Assembly: GCA_024102815.1 (NCBI GenBank)
Contig: JAGFJJ010000006.1
Coordinates: 153,722 to 217,721 of the forward strand
Length of the DNA: 64,000 nucleotides
DNA from: Phycisphaerae bacterium
GTDB taxonomy: Bacteria > Planctomycetota > Phycisphaerae > UBA1845
Direction of reading: 5' to 3'
The position numbers and the translations under genes are program-made. The notes beneath the pieces were generated by a model. That model did no database searches and was not told where the DNA came from. It saw nothing but the letters and a program-made list of their open reading frames with translations. Positions 35,812 to 44,071 of this stretch are shown here, one piece after another; the stretch's first letter is position 1; every line of letters starts with the position of its first letter.

Positions 35812-36252
35812 CTACAGGTCCAGGACTTGCGCGCCGGCTCCGGTTTGCATCATGCGATCCGGCAGGCAGATGTTCTTGAAGAACGCGAATCCGGCCTCGA
35901 ATGCATCCTCGCGTACGAGGCGACAACGTACGCAGCGGGCAAAGGTGAGTGGGAGATCGAGCTTCTCGCGGTCGAACTGGAGACGGTAAATATCACCGAC
36001 GCGCGGTGGCACGGGGAACAGCCCGCTGAACCCACCCTCGGAAACGTCACCGGTCACGCCGCGGACTTTCATGGACAGCGACTCGCTGGCGTTTCCCGAC
36101 TGGAGCACGACGCCCGCCTTCACGCTGATACGGAAATGGGCGCGCTGGCGACGGATTTCCTCCGTCGTATTCCGGCCCAGTTCCTGAAGCAGACCGAATG
36201 CCTCGTCCGCGTTGAGCGCGTTGCCCTGTGGTTCGACTTCGTCGAAGATCAT
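35812..36252 (-). CDS. PilZ-domain protein (3), inside the LEPR/HlyD operon
   Basis: 146 residues, ATG at 36252 sharing ATGA with the stop of the upstream HlyD gene, so translation is probably coupled. An N-terminal helix pair (ALNADEAFGLLQELGRNTTEEI) leads into a PilZ domain with both c-di-GMP motifs: RAHFR at 37-41 and DVSEGG at 69-74. There is no membrane segment. It probably reports c-di-GMP level to the membrane components encoded on both sides, analogous in logic (not in sequence) to LapD control of LapA. A Cys pair (CVRCR) near residue 110 is unusual for PilZ. Confidence 0.85.
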   Translation of the reverse strand: MIFDEVEPQGNALNADEAFGLLQELGRNTTEEIRRQRAHFRISVKAGVVLQSGNASESLSMKVRGVTGDVSEGGFSGLFPVPPRVGDIYRLQFDREKLDLPLTFARCVRCRLVREDAFEAGFAFFKNICLPDRMMQTGAGAQVLDL

Positions 36253-37160
36253 GGTGCGTTCACCCGTTTGGATTCCGGAATATGGTGGTCCGCATGGATC
36301 TCGACCTTCATACCCGCGATCCACGCCCCTTCGGGGTTCTCCACGGCGATCTTGACGCGAAACGTCTGACTTCCCCCATCCGCCACGGGACTGACGAATC
36401 GCACCACGCCCGTGCGCTTGCCGTATTCGGGTGACAGGGGCTCAACGCGAACGGCATCGCCCACGGTAAACCCCGACCGCCGATCCAGCGGGCAATCCAC
36501 AACGACGAGCAGCGGATCAAGCTGTGCCATGCGTACAACGCCCTCGTCCAGATCGACGGACTCGCCGACCTGCTTCAAACGTTCCAGGACGTACCCGCTG
36601 AAAGGCGCTCGGATTGTGAACTGCTCGAGCGTACGTTTCTCCCGCTCCAATTGAAGCCGGGCGACCTGCAGGTCGAACTTGGCAATCTCGAACTCCAGGC
36701 GGCGCATGCGCAGTGCGGCATCCGCATCAGTGAGTTCCTTGGAAGAAGCGGACGCGTCGCCGTAAAGCCGTGAGAGTCGATCGTACTCGCGCTGAGCGTG
36801 GTCGAATCGTGTCTGCGTCAGATCGACCTGAAGGGAGCTCTCGGCTTCGGCCTGGGCAATGCGGACTCGTGTTTGCTGCACAGCGTTATCCAGCTCGCTG
36901 ATCGGGTCGTCTGCATGAACGAAGCCGCCCTCCTCCACGAAGAACTGCTGGATTCGACCCTGGAAGACCGTTCCCAGCACGGCCTCGCGGAATGGGCGCG
37001 TCATGCCGACCAGCGGCGTGGCGCCGGGGTCCTGCTCCATCGGTTCGTTCGCACGAACCGATACCGGGAGCCCACCAGCGGCCATGAGCAGAACGAGGAC
37101 GAGCCGCGTATGCTGTCGCAAGTGAACGTCTGAAAACCTATGGATAGACTGACTCCACAT
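36249..37160 (-). CDS. HlyD/RND-type periplasmic adaptor
   Basis: 303 residues, ATG at 37160. The N-terminus has a basic stretch and hydrophobic core (TRLVLVLLMAAGGLPVSVRA), which fits a signal peptide ending near residue 38. The mature protein has the membrane-fusion-protein layout: lipoyl halves GRIQQFFVEEGGFVHADDPISELD and TIRAPFSGYVLERLKQVGESVD flank a helical hairpin of about 90 residues, followed by a beta-barrel and a C-terminal strand domain (SQTFRVKIAVENPEGAWIAGMKVEI). No RND pump, ABC protein or outer-membrane channel lies nearby. It starts 137 bases after the giant protein and overlaps the PilZ gene. Confidence 0.85.
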   Translation of the reverse strand: MWSQSIHRFSDVHLRQHTRLVLVLLMAAGGLPVSVRANEPMEQDPGATPLVGMTRPFREAVLGTVFQGRIQQFFVEEGGFVHADDPISELDNAVQQTRVRIAQAEAESSLQVDLTQTRFDHAQREYDRLSRLYGDASASSKELTDADAALRMRRLEFEIAKFDLQVARLQLEREKRTLEQFTIRAPFSGYVLERLKQVGESVDLDEGVVRMAQLDPLLVVVDCPLDRRSGFTVGDAVRVEPLSPEYGKRTGVVRFVSPVADGGSQTFRVKIAVENPEGAWIAGMKVEIHADHHIPESKRVNAP

Positions 37161-37296
37161 AGGGGATATCTCTCTGTTACTTTTCGGCAGTCTGATGTTG
37201 CGCGATAAGCCAGAGCCTCCTGGTTATCGGATGCCGGAGTTCGCGGGGGCGAACAGGATCCCGGGCCCAGACAAAGGTCCGGTATTCGTGCCCTCC

Positions 37297-40200
37297 TTAG
37301 CGCCGCCGCCCCCGTCCTTCCCGCGTGGCGAGTTCTTCATCCTCGCGGCGTAACGAGCCACCGAACCCGCGAATCGCTCCCCACAAGCGGGCGAGAAATC
37401 CTCCTGACGCGGCCATAGCAGCCACACCGGATTCGACGGCCTGTCCTTCATGGGGATCGGCGACCTCGCCGACGCTGGAATCGCCAGGTGCGTTGGCGGG
37501 AAGAGGCTCGTCGTTGTCGTGACGAGATACGGCCGGACCACCCGGCTCGTCCCGGAAGCGCGCGGTCGAGACGGCGGCATCCTCGACGTCGCTGGATGTC
37601 AACTGGGCAGCAGTCGTCGGCGCACCGCTGTTGACTACCGGCGACGCAAACGTCACCTCGTGGAAGACGTCCGCAGCACTCTGGCCGCCGAGCTGGGCGA
37701 TCTCCACATGATCGGACGGCGTCAGGGGGCTGGAATGATCCACGGCGAATTCGCGCGTCACCTGATAAGCGGTGTCGCCGGGATGCGACGCTGCGAAGTC
37801 CGGCTGATCATCTGTCTCCGGCACCGCAAGTTCGACATGTTCCGCAAAGTCTGTCGTCGGATCGAGCACCTCGAGGTGTTCGTTTCCGTCCCACATCGAA
37901 GAGGTGGCCGGGGCCCCGGAATCTGATTCGCTTGTCTCAGGACCATCAGCCTGGGGACCGTCGCCGGTCGGTCCATTATCGACGACCGAGGGTGTCGGAG
38001 CGACCCGGTCGTGCTTTGCGTCCTCCGTAGTCAAGTCGTGAGTTTCAACAGTGGTATCGGTACTACCGTCCGCATTGGATTGTTCACCATGGACGGGAGT
38101 AGTCGTGTCGCCCGGTGGTTCAGTGTCCGGAGCATCGTGAGCGACGTCGTTGCCATCGTTCGCGGAAACCGTGTTGATGCCACCTTGATCGGGGTAAGCA
38201 TACGGCGTGGACAATGGAGGCGTTTCCTCCGCGACAACTCCCGCATCTTCGGGCGTTTCAGCAGGATGCTGCACGCTGACGATCATTGTATCCACGCTGG
38301 TGTTCGTGCCGTCGCTGACGTGCAGCTCGAAGGTCACGTCGCTTCCACCCGCGCCATCCGGAGCTGTAAAGGTCGGGTTGGACGCCGATGCGTCACTCAG
38401 GGTCACCGACGGTCCATCCGTCTGGATCCACTGATAGGTGATCGCTTGGCTCTCGGGATCGGTGCCACTTCCATTGAGCGTGACAAGGTCACCTTCACTC
38501 ACGACCTGGTCCGCCCCGGCATCTGCCATCGGACTTTGATCGACCTCGGCCCCCGGCACATCCATTCCCGCGAGCTGGCTGATCTCCGCGGCGCTCAGCG
38601 TTCGATCGTAAACGCGGATTTCATCAAGAGAACCCTGGAAGTAGCTGGTTTCGGGTTGGGCATCGTTGTAATCAACGGTCCGGCCGATGTCGAATAGTGG
38701 CGACTGGAACGTACCGGCTGTACCCGCAAAGGTGCTGGAGAGTTCTCCGTCGACATAGACGGCCACCTCGCCCGTATCGGCGTTGCGCGTGAAAGCGACA
38801 TGATGCCACTCGCCGTCATTGACCGCCTCGGCGCTGCGGGCACCGGTATCGTTACCCACGCCCATGCCGATGCGGCCCTGGTTATCGATGAAGCCCCAGC
38901 GAATGTCATTGGTGCCGCCCGACTGCTCATTGCCGATGATCGACGGCGAGTAGTACGACTGTGGCGCGCCCGTCTGCGTTGTGCGTATCCATGCGCTGAC
39001 CGTCGCGGTTCCGCCAAGTGTGGGGCTCAGATCTTCGTTCAGGTGGATGTAGTCATCCACGCCGTCGAATTCGAGTCCGCCGTTCCACTCCGAGCCCGAC
39101 ATGTTCGTCAGCGTGCCGATCGTACCGCCGACGGAGTCGGCTGCCTCGAGCCCGGCACCCTCATTGAAGTTCCAGTGGCCGACCAGCCCGGCATCGACAT
39201 TGGGAGTGTCAACGATGGGCGCCGCGTCGTAGCTCAATTCCATCGCACCGTCGGCGAAGATCACCTCCTCCATGTTCGAGTGGTGGATCGTAAAGGACTG
39301 GCCGTTGCCGAGATCGACAGTCATTTCACCGGCGCCCATCGTTACAGACGATGAGGCATAGGCGCTCAGGTCGATCGTGTCGTGGTCCTCGTTGCCGTCA
39401 AACGTGTAGACGTCGCCATCCTGTGGATTCTCGACCGTGAAGGTGTCGTCGCCGGCTCCGCCGCCGGCCACGTCATTGCCGCCGCCAGCGATGAGCAGGT
39501 CGTTACCGGCCCCGCCCTCCATGGCGTCCGTACCGACCCCGCCGTCGAGCACGTCGTTGCCGTCGCCGCCGGAGAGCACATCGTCACCATCTCGACCAAT
39601 GATGTTGTTGACACCGGTTCCTCCGGTCAGCACATCATTGCCGCTTGTTCCATTCAGCGTCACGCCGCCCAGATTCGTGTTCAGGGCGCGAATCTGCTCG
39701 TGTGTGAGTGCGTCCTTCTGGTCGGCGCTGAATGTGTTGAACCAACTCGTATTGGGGATCGTGGCAATCTGAGCGGGCGTCAAATCCGCAATGTGCGATA
39801 CCGGCACGTACCGGAACTGCCCGTAGGTCAGGTCCTGTACCTGATCCTCCGTCAGCCACTCACGCTGGTCCGGCGTGAGCAGAGAAATCCCCGTACTCGC
39901 GACATTCAGCGCCTGAACCTGCGTCTCGTCCAGCGAACCCCGAGCCTCGGCACTCATCGTCCCCAACCAGTCCTGGTTTGGGATCGTCGAAATCTGCTCG
40001 GGCGTCAGATATTCGACTTGTTCGGCGTTAACGTACCGGAACTGGCCGTAGGTCAGGTCCTGTACCTGATCCTCCGTCAGCCACTCACGCTGGTCCGGCG
40101 TGAGCAGAGAAATCCCCGTACTCCCGACATTCAGCGCCTGAACCTGCGCCTCGTCCAGCGAACCCCGAGCCTCGGCACTCATCGTCCCCAGCCAGTCCTG

Positions 40201-42897
40201 GTTTGGGATCGTCGCAATCTGGTCGGGCGTCAGGTGGTCGACTTGATCTCCATTCAGGTACTGAAACTGGCCGTAGGTCAGGTCCTGCACCTGATCCTCC
40301 GTGAGCCACTCGCGCTGCGCGGGCGTCAGCAGTGAAATCCCCGTGCTGCCGACGTCCAGCGCCTGAACCTGCGCCTCATCAAACGACCCGCGCGCCTCGG
40401 CGCTCATCGTCCCCAGCCAGTCCTGATTCGGGATTGTCGCAATCTGGTCGGGCGTCAGGTGGTCGACTTGATCTCCATTCAGGTACTGAAACTGGCCGTA
40501 GGTCAGGTCCTGCACCTGGTCTTGTGTCAGCCATCCTCGTTGATCCGCGGTGAGCAGCGAGATGCCTGTGCTGCCGACGTCCAGCGCCTGAACCTGCGCC
40601 TCATCAAACGACCCGCGCGCCTCGGCGCTCATCGTCCCCAGCCAGTCCTGATTCGGGATCGTCGCAATCTGGTCCGACGTCAGATAGTCCACCTGATCGG
40701 CACTAAGATTCTTGAATTGACTGTAGGTAAGCCCGTGAACGTATGCTTCCTCGGCCGGATCGTGAACGTCGATCTCAACGGTATCGGTATGCGCGGCGCC
40801 GCCGGGGTCGGTCACGGTGACTTCGAATGTCAGGTGCGAGATTCCCGTCGTGTCCGGCGCAGAGAAGGTCGGACTAGCCGCCGTCGCATCGCTCAGCGTC
40901 ACTGTCGGCCCGCCCGTCTGGACCCATTCATAGGTCAACGATTGCCCTTCGGGATCACTGCTGTGCGAGGCGTCAAGCGTGACGGCATCACCTTCGTTGA
41001 CCGTCTGATCGTCGCCGGCGTGTGCTGTGGGCGCGTCGTCATCGGCATTGACCGTCACGTTCACGGTATCCACGCTCGTGTTCGTTCCATCGCTCACGTG
41101 CAGCTCAAAGGTCATGTCGCTGTTGGACACGCCCTCCGGCGCAGTGAAGGTCGGATTCGCCGCATGGGCATCGCTCAGCGTCACTGTCGGGCCGCTCGTC
41201 TGGACCCATTCGTAGGTCAGCGATTGCCCCTCGGGATCACTGCTGTGCGAGGCGTCAAGTGTGACAACATCACCTTCGTTGACCGTCTGATCGTCGCCGG
41301 CGTGCGCTGTGGGCGCATCGTCAACATGTACCGGCTCAGCGACCGGCCCCATGGCCGCAAGCTGTGCGACCGTCTCAGCGGTCACGGCATGGTCGTAAAC
41401 ACGCAAATCATCGATCTGTCCGGAATAGAGATAATCCGAGCTTCCCGTCCGCTCGGCGCCAACCAAGAAATGGCCGTTGCCGCTGCCGGGATCAACACCG
41501 AAGGTCTCCGACTTGACGAGTTCGCCATCGAGGAAGCTCGACATCGTATCGCCTTCGCGCACGATGGACACGTGGTGCCAGTCGCCCTGCACCTCATCGA
41601 GATCGATTCCCGTGTCCCAGCGGTTGTTGCCGTTATGATAGACGACAAGATTGCGATCGGCCGAGTTGTCGAATTGCAGGTTGTAGTGATTGGTCAATCC
41701 GTCTTCGCTGGTTCGGGTGTAGATCCCCGCCCAGTCGTTTTGCGTGGCCTCGGGATTGATCCACACCGACGACGAATAGTCGCCGCCGACCTGCATGGCG
41801 TCGCCGTCCGGGGTTCGCAGCAGGTCATTCTCGCCGTCGAACGACATGGCCCCGCTGCCCACATGGCCGGCCTGGAGTTCATCTCCGTCGGCGCCCTGCC
41901 AAGTCAAGTCGTGACCGTTTCCGCTGGCGTCCGTCGTATCACTGTCGAAGGTCCAATGGCCGACCAAGCCCGAATCCAGCGGATCCACGTCAGCTACCGG
42001 GTTGACGAGGACATCGACCGTATCCATATGTGACGACGTTCCGTCACTCACTTCAACCTGGAAAGTAAGGGTCGTCGGCGAGTCCACATCCGGCGAGCTG
42101 AATGTCGGCGTGGCTGCGGTGTCATCATTCAGTGAAACCGCCGGGCCCGAGGTCTGGGTCCAGTGGAATGTCAGGCTCTGCCCTTCCGGATCGCTGCTGT
42201 GCGACGCATCGAGGGTTACAACATGGCCCTCATCCACGGTCTGATCCGCGCCCGCGTCGGCCGTCGGAGCCGCATCGTCGACACTCTCACCACCGTTGAA
42301 AACCGGGATTCCCCCCACCGAGCCCGGCGTGTAGGTACCGTCGCCTGTAACGATGCTCTCGATTCCGGAGTGGTTGATGGTGAAAGTCTGGCCTTCACCG
42401 AGATCGACCGTCAGCGACGAATCCCCTTCCGTGATCTGGTCGTTGTGGAATCCGGAAAGGTCAAGGGCGTCGTTGCCCTTGCCGCCGGTGACCGTTATGA
42501 CATCTCCGGCCTGGGCGCCGGTAAACTGGAACGTGTCATCCCCGCCGCCGCCGGAAAGGACGTCGTCCCCGCCACCGGAGATCAGGATGTCATTCCCCTC
42601 GTCGCCGAAGAGTTGATCGTGCCCGCCGCCGCCGTCGAGAATGTCGTCACCGATACCACCGTGGAGAACATCGTTCCCGCCATGACCCTCGAGGTGATCC
42701 GCCGCATCCGTTCCATCGTGCGTATCGTCCCCATCCGTTCCCACCCACGTTGCTGACAGCAAAATGCGCGGCTCGAGCGTCTCCACACGAAAAGACGGAC
42801 GACTGGGGTTCCGCTGCTCTTCCGATTCCTTCTTGGATTCTTGGCCTTTTCTTCGATTGTCGCGGTTCTTTGGACGCTTCTTCACGATGGTCTCCAT
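37297..42897 (-). CDS. giant LEPR-XLL / RTX surface protein with PKD-like and LamG domains
   Basis: 1866 residues from ATG 42897 (METIVKKRPK). The frame is open to 43038, but the METIV start gives the usual short Lys/Arg-rich leader. Order: basic leader (1-38), LEPRILLSA (41-49), RTX nonapeptides (52-123, GGNDVLHGGIGDDIL), PKD/REJ-like repeat, LamG/concanavalin-like domain, two more PKD-like repeats, four and a half 75-residue LTxxQ repeats, a second RTX block, a second LamG, a fourth PKD-like repeat, and an acidic Thr/Pro-rich tail. The end is a Gly/hydrophobic segment and then basic (GFLARLWGAIRGFGG..RGRRR). It is a calcium-dependent exported adhesin-like protein. The downstream genes are its likely export or control machinery. 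Confidence 0.9.
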   Translation of the reverse strand: METIVKKRPKNRDNRRKGQESKKESEEQRNPSRPSFRVETLEPRILLSATWVGTDGDDTHDGTDAADHLEGHGGNDVLHGGIGDDILDGGGGHDQLFGDEGNDILISGGGDDVLSGGGGDDTFQFTGAQAGDVITVTGGKGNDALDLSGFHNDQITEGDSSLTVDLGEGQTFTINHSGIESIVTGDGTYTPGSVGGIPVFNGGESVDDAAPTADAGADQTVDEGHVVTLDASHSSDPEGQSLTFHWTQTSGPAVSLNDDTAATPTFSSPDVDSPTTLTFQVEVSDGTSSHMDTVDVLVNPVADVDPLDSGLVGHWTFDSDTTDASGNGHDLTWQGADGDELQAGHVGSGAMSFDGENDLLRTPDGDAMQVGGDYSSSVWINPEATQNDWAGIYTRTSEDGLTNHYNLQFDNSADRNLVVYHNGNNRWDTGIDLDEVQGDWHHVSIVREGDTMSSFLDGELVKSETFGVDPGSGNGHFLVGAERTGSSDYLYSGQIDDLRVYDHAVTAETVAQLAAMGPVAEPVHVDDAPTAHAGDDQTVNEGDVVTLDASHSSDPEGQSLTYEWVQTSGPTVTLSDAHAANPTFTAPEGVSNSDMTFELHVSDGTNTSVDTVNVTVNADDDAPTAHAGDDQTVNEGDAVTLDASHSSDPEGQSLTYEWVQTGGPTVTLSDATAASPTFSAPDTTGISHLTFEVTVTDPGGAAHTDTVEIDVHDPAEEAYVHGLTYSQFKNLSADQVDYLTSDQIATIPNQDWLGTMSAEARGSFDEAQVQALDVGSTGISLLTADQRGWLTQDQVQDLTYGQFQYLNGDQVDHLTPDQIATIPNQDWLGTMSAEARGSFDEAQVQALDVGSTGISLLTPAQREWLTEDQVQDLTYGQFQYLNGDQVDHLTPDQIATIPNQDWLGTMSAEARGSLDEAQVQALNVGSTGISLLTPDQREWLTEDQVQDLTYGQFRYVNAEQVEYLTPEQISTIPNQDWLGTMSAEARGSLDETQVQALNVASTGISLLTPDQREWLTEDQVQDLTYGQFRYVPVSHIADLTPAQIATIPNTSWFNTFSADQKDALTHEQIRALNTNLGGVTLNGTSGNDVLTGGTGVNNIIGRDGDDVLSGGDGNDVLDGGVGTDAMEGGAGNDLLIAGGGNDVAGGGAGDDTFTVENPQDGDVYTFDGNEDHDTIDLSAYASSSVTMGAGEMTVDLGNGQSFTIHHSNMEEVIFADGAMELSYDAAPIVDTPNVDAGLVGHWNFNEGAGLEAADSVGGTIGTLTNMSGSEWNGGLEFDGVDDYIHLNEDLSPTLGGTATVSAWIRTTQTGAPQSYYSPSIIGNEQSGGTNDIRWGFIDNQGRIGMGVGNDTGARSAEAVNDGEWHHVAFTRNADTGEVAVYVDGELSSTFAGTAGTFQSPLFDIGRTVDYNDAQPETSYFQGSLDEIRVYDRTLSAAEISQLAGMDVPGAEVDQSPMADAGADQVVSEGDLVTLNGSGTDPESQAITYQWIQTDGPSVTLSDASASNPTFTAPDGAGGSDVTFELHVSDGTNTSVDTMIVSVQHPAETPEDAGVVAEETPPLSTPYAYPDQGGINTVSANDGNDVAHDAPDTEPPGDTTTPVHGEQSNADGSTDTTVETHDLTTEDAKHDRVAPTPSVVDNGPTGDGPQADGPETSESDSGAPATSSMWDGNEHLEVLDPTTDFAEHVELAVPETDDQPDFAASHPGDTAYQVTREFAVDHSSPLTPSDHVEIAQLGGQSAADVFHEVTFASPVVNSGAPTTAAQLTSSDVEDAAVSTARFRDEPGGPAVSRHDNDEPLPANAPGDSSVGEVADPHEGQAVESGVAAMAASGGFLARLWGAIRGFGGSLRREDEELATREGRGRRR
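39438..39660 (-). other. second RTX (GGxGxD) block inside the giant protein
   Basis: Encodes about seven glycine/aspartate nonapeptides (DGDDVLSGGDGNDVLDGGVG and similar), expected to fold into a calcium beta-roll. The first RTX block is at about 42529-42744. Confidence 0.85.
39832..40731 (-). repeat. four tandem 225-base (75-residue) repeats in the giant protein
   Basis: Units begin at 40731, 40506, 40281 and 40056, exactly 225 bases apart. A degenerate fifth part-unit runs to about 39660. Each unit carries LTYGQF, LTPDQIATIPNQDWLG, MSAEARGS, DEAQVQAL and LLTPDQREWL blocks, with an inner LTxxQ rhythm of about 19 residues. The units are nearly identical at DNA level, which suggests recent duplication and likely copy-number variation. 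Confidence 0.92.
42751..42777 (-). other. LEPR-XLL motif (LEPRILLSA)
   Basis: Encodes residues 41-49 of the giant protein, right after a Lys/Arg/Glu-rich leader and before the first RTX repeat. The motif is known from very large surface proteins, especially of planctomycetes, and is thought to take part in sorting or export. Confidence 0.9.
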
Positions 42898-42957
42898 AAC
42901 ACAGACCGGGGCGGATATGGGACTTCCCCGGCCCGGAAACGATGGGTCCACATCGCA

Positions 42958-42987
42958 AATGTACGAAACAAACTGCGACAATCTGAA
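42958..42987 (-). promoter_or_regulatory. candidate promoter for the LEPR/HlyD operon
   Basis: Reading the minus strand: TTCAGA (42987-42982), 18 bases, TACATT (42963-42958). Each box matches consensus at four of six positions. A start near 42950 would leave a leader of about 50 bases. Confidence 0.3.
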
Positions 42988-43074
42988 TCGACGGAATCGG
43001 AATTGAACACCGTCCGCCGTGACCCGCGTGCGACGCACCGTCGCGCCGGATTATCAGACCTGCCCGGCGGGCCA

Positions 43075-43080
43075 TATAAT
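43075..43080 (+). promoter_or_regulatory. consensus -10 box just upstream of the EamA gene
   Basis: TATAAT ends 10 bases before ATG 43091, so the transcript would be nearly leaderless. The same arrangement is seen before rarA. Confidence 0.45.
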
Positions 43081-43090
43081 CCTCCCCCTG

Positions 43091-44044
43091 ATGGAATCGC
43101 ATTCCGCAGTGCTGGTTGGATATGCTGCCGGCGTGGCCACGGCCATGCTCTGGACGGCAACGTCGCTGTTCTTCAACGCCGCCGCGCGCCGGCTCGGAGT
43201 AACCATCCTCAACACAACGCGCATCGCCTTCGCGATCGTCCTGCTCGGCGTGACACATCGCCTGCTGAACGGATACTGGTTGCCGGACGTGTTGCCCGGA
43301 CAGGCGGCCTTCCTGGCCATTTCCGGTCTCGTCGGACTCACCGTCGGCGATCAGGCACTTTTCAGCGCGTTTCGCGCCATTGGTCCGCGACTCGCCATGC
43401 TGGTCATGACCTCGTCTCCACTCTGGGCCGCGCTGTTCGGCTGGACCGTGCTTGGCGAACGACTGGCGCCGCTTGCGTTGCTGGGCATGGCCATGACCAT
43501 CTTCGGAATTGTCTGGGTGGTGTTGGAGAGGCCTCGCGTGACGATGGCGGTGCAGTCGCAGGGCCGGATTCGCGGATGCGTCCTCGCGCTGGTCGGCGCC
43601 ATCTGCCAGGCAGGCGGACTTCTTCTGAGCAAGCAGGGCATGGGCCACGGCTGGCTGCCGCCGGAGGAGCACATCGCGCCGCAAACCGCTACGCTGGTTC
43701 GCATGACGTTCGCCGGGCTGGGCATGATTCCCCTCGCGCTCATCCATCATCGCCGCGCGCGACGACCGCAAGGGATTGGCAACTCCCGCGCGGGAAGCAT
43801 GCGCAGCGGACTCGCCTTCGCCGCGTGCGGCGCCGTCGTCGGCCCCTTTCTGGGCGTATGGATGTCGCTTGTGGCGTCCGACCGAGCCCCCCTGGGCATC
43901 GCCCAGACGCTGTGCTCCATGACGCCGATTTTCCTATTGCCCTTTGCGGCTGTACTTCACGGCGAGCGAATTACCGCACGTTCGGTGCTTGGCGTACTGC
44001 TCGCCGTCGGCGGCACAGGTCTGATCTTCACTCAGGGTGGTTGA
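43091..44044 (+). CDS. EamA-family (DMT) transporter
   Basis: 317 residues from ATG 43091 (MESHSAVLVGYAAG). Ten hydrophobic helices form two EamA repeats, the first with LSLFFN/TRIAFAIVLLGV and LGLTVGDQALFSAFRAIGPRLAMLVMTSSPLWAALFGW, the second with GLGMIPLALIHH..APLGIAQTLCSMTPIFLLPFAAVLHGERIT. The GERxT-type ends and the paired repeats are typical of drug/metabolite exporters. The substrate is unknown. It diverges from the giant protein gene across a 193-base gap. Confidence 0.85.
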   Translation: MESHSAVLVGYAAGVATAMLWTATSLFFNAAARRLGVTILNTTRIAFAIVLLGVTHRLLNGYWLPDVLPGQAAFLAISGLVGLTVGDQALFSAFRAIGPRLAMLVMTSSPLWAALFGWTVLGERLAPLALLGMAMTIFGIVWVVLERPRVTMAVQSQGRIRGCVLALVGAICQAGGLLLSKQGMGHGWLPPEEHIAPQTATLVRMTFAGLGMIPLALIHHRRARRPQGIGNSRAGSMRSGLAFAACGAVVGPFLGVWMSLVASDRAPLGIAQTLCSMTPIFLLPFAAVLHGERITARSVLGVLLAVGGTGLIFTQGG

Positions 44045-44071
44045 TCCAAATGGCCGAAGTCTCCGCGGGAC

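Noticed and set aside
39832..40731. Regular repeats considered as a CRISPR array
   Set aside because: The period is 225 bases with coding continuity through every unit and no unique spacers. They are protein repeats.
31728..43038. Classical type I secretion operon for the RTX protein
   Set aside because: No ABC transporter with Walker motifs and no TolC-like outer-membrane protein is encoded in or next to the cluster.
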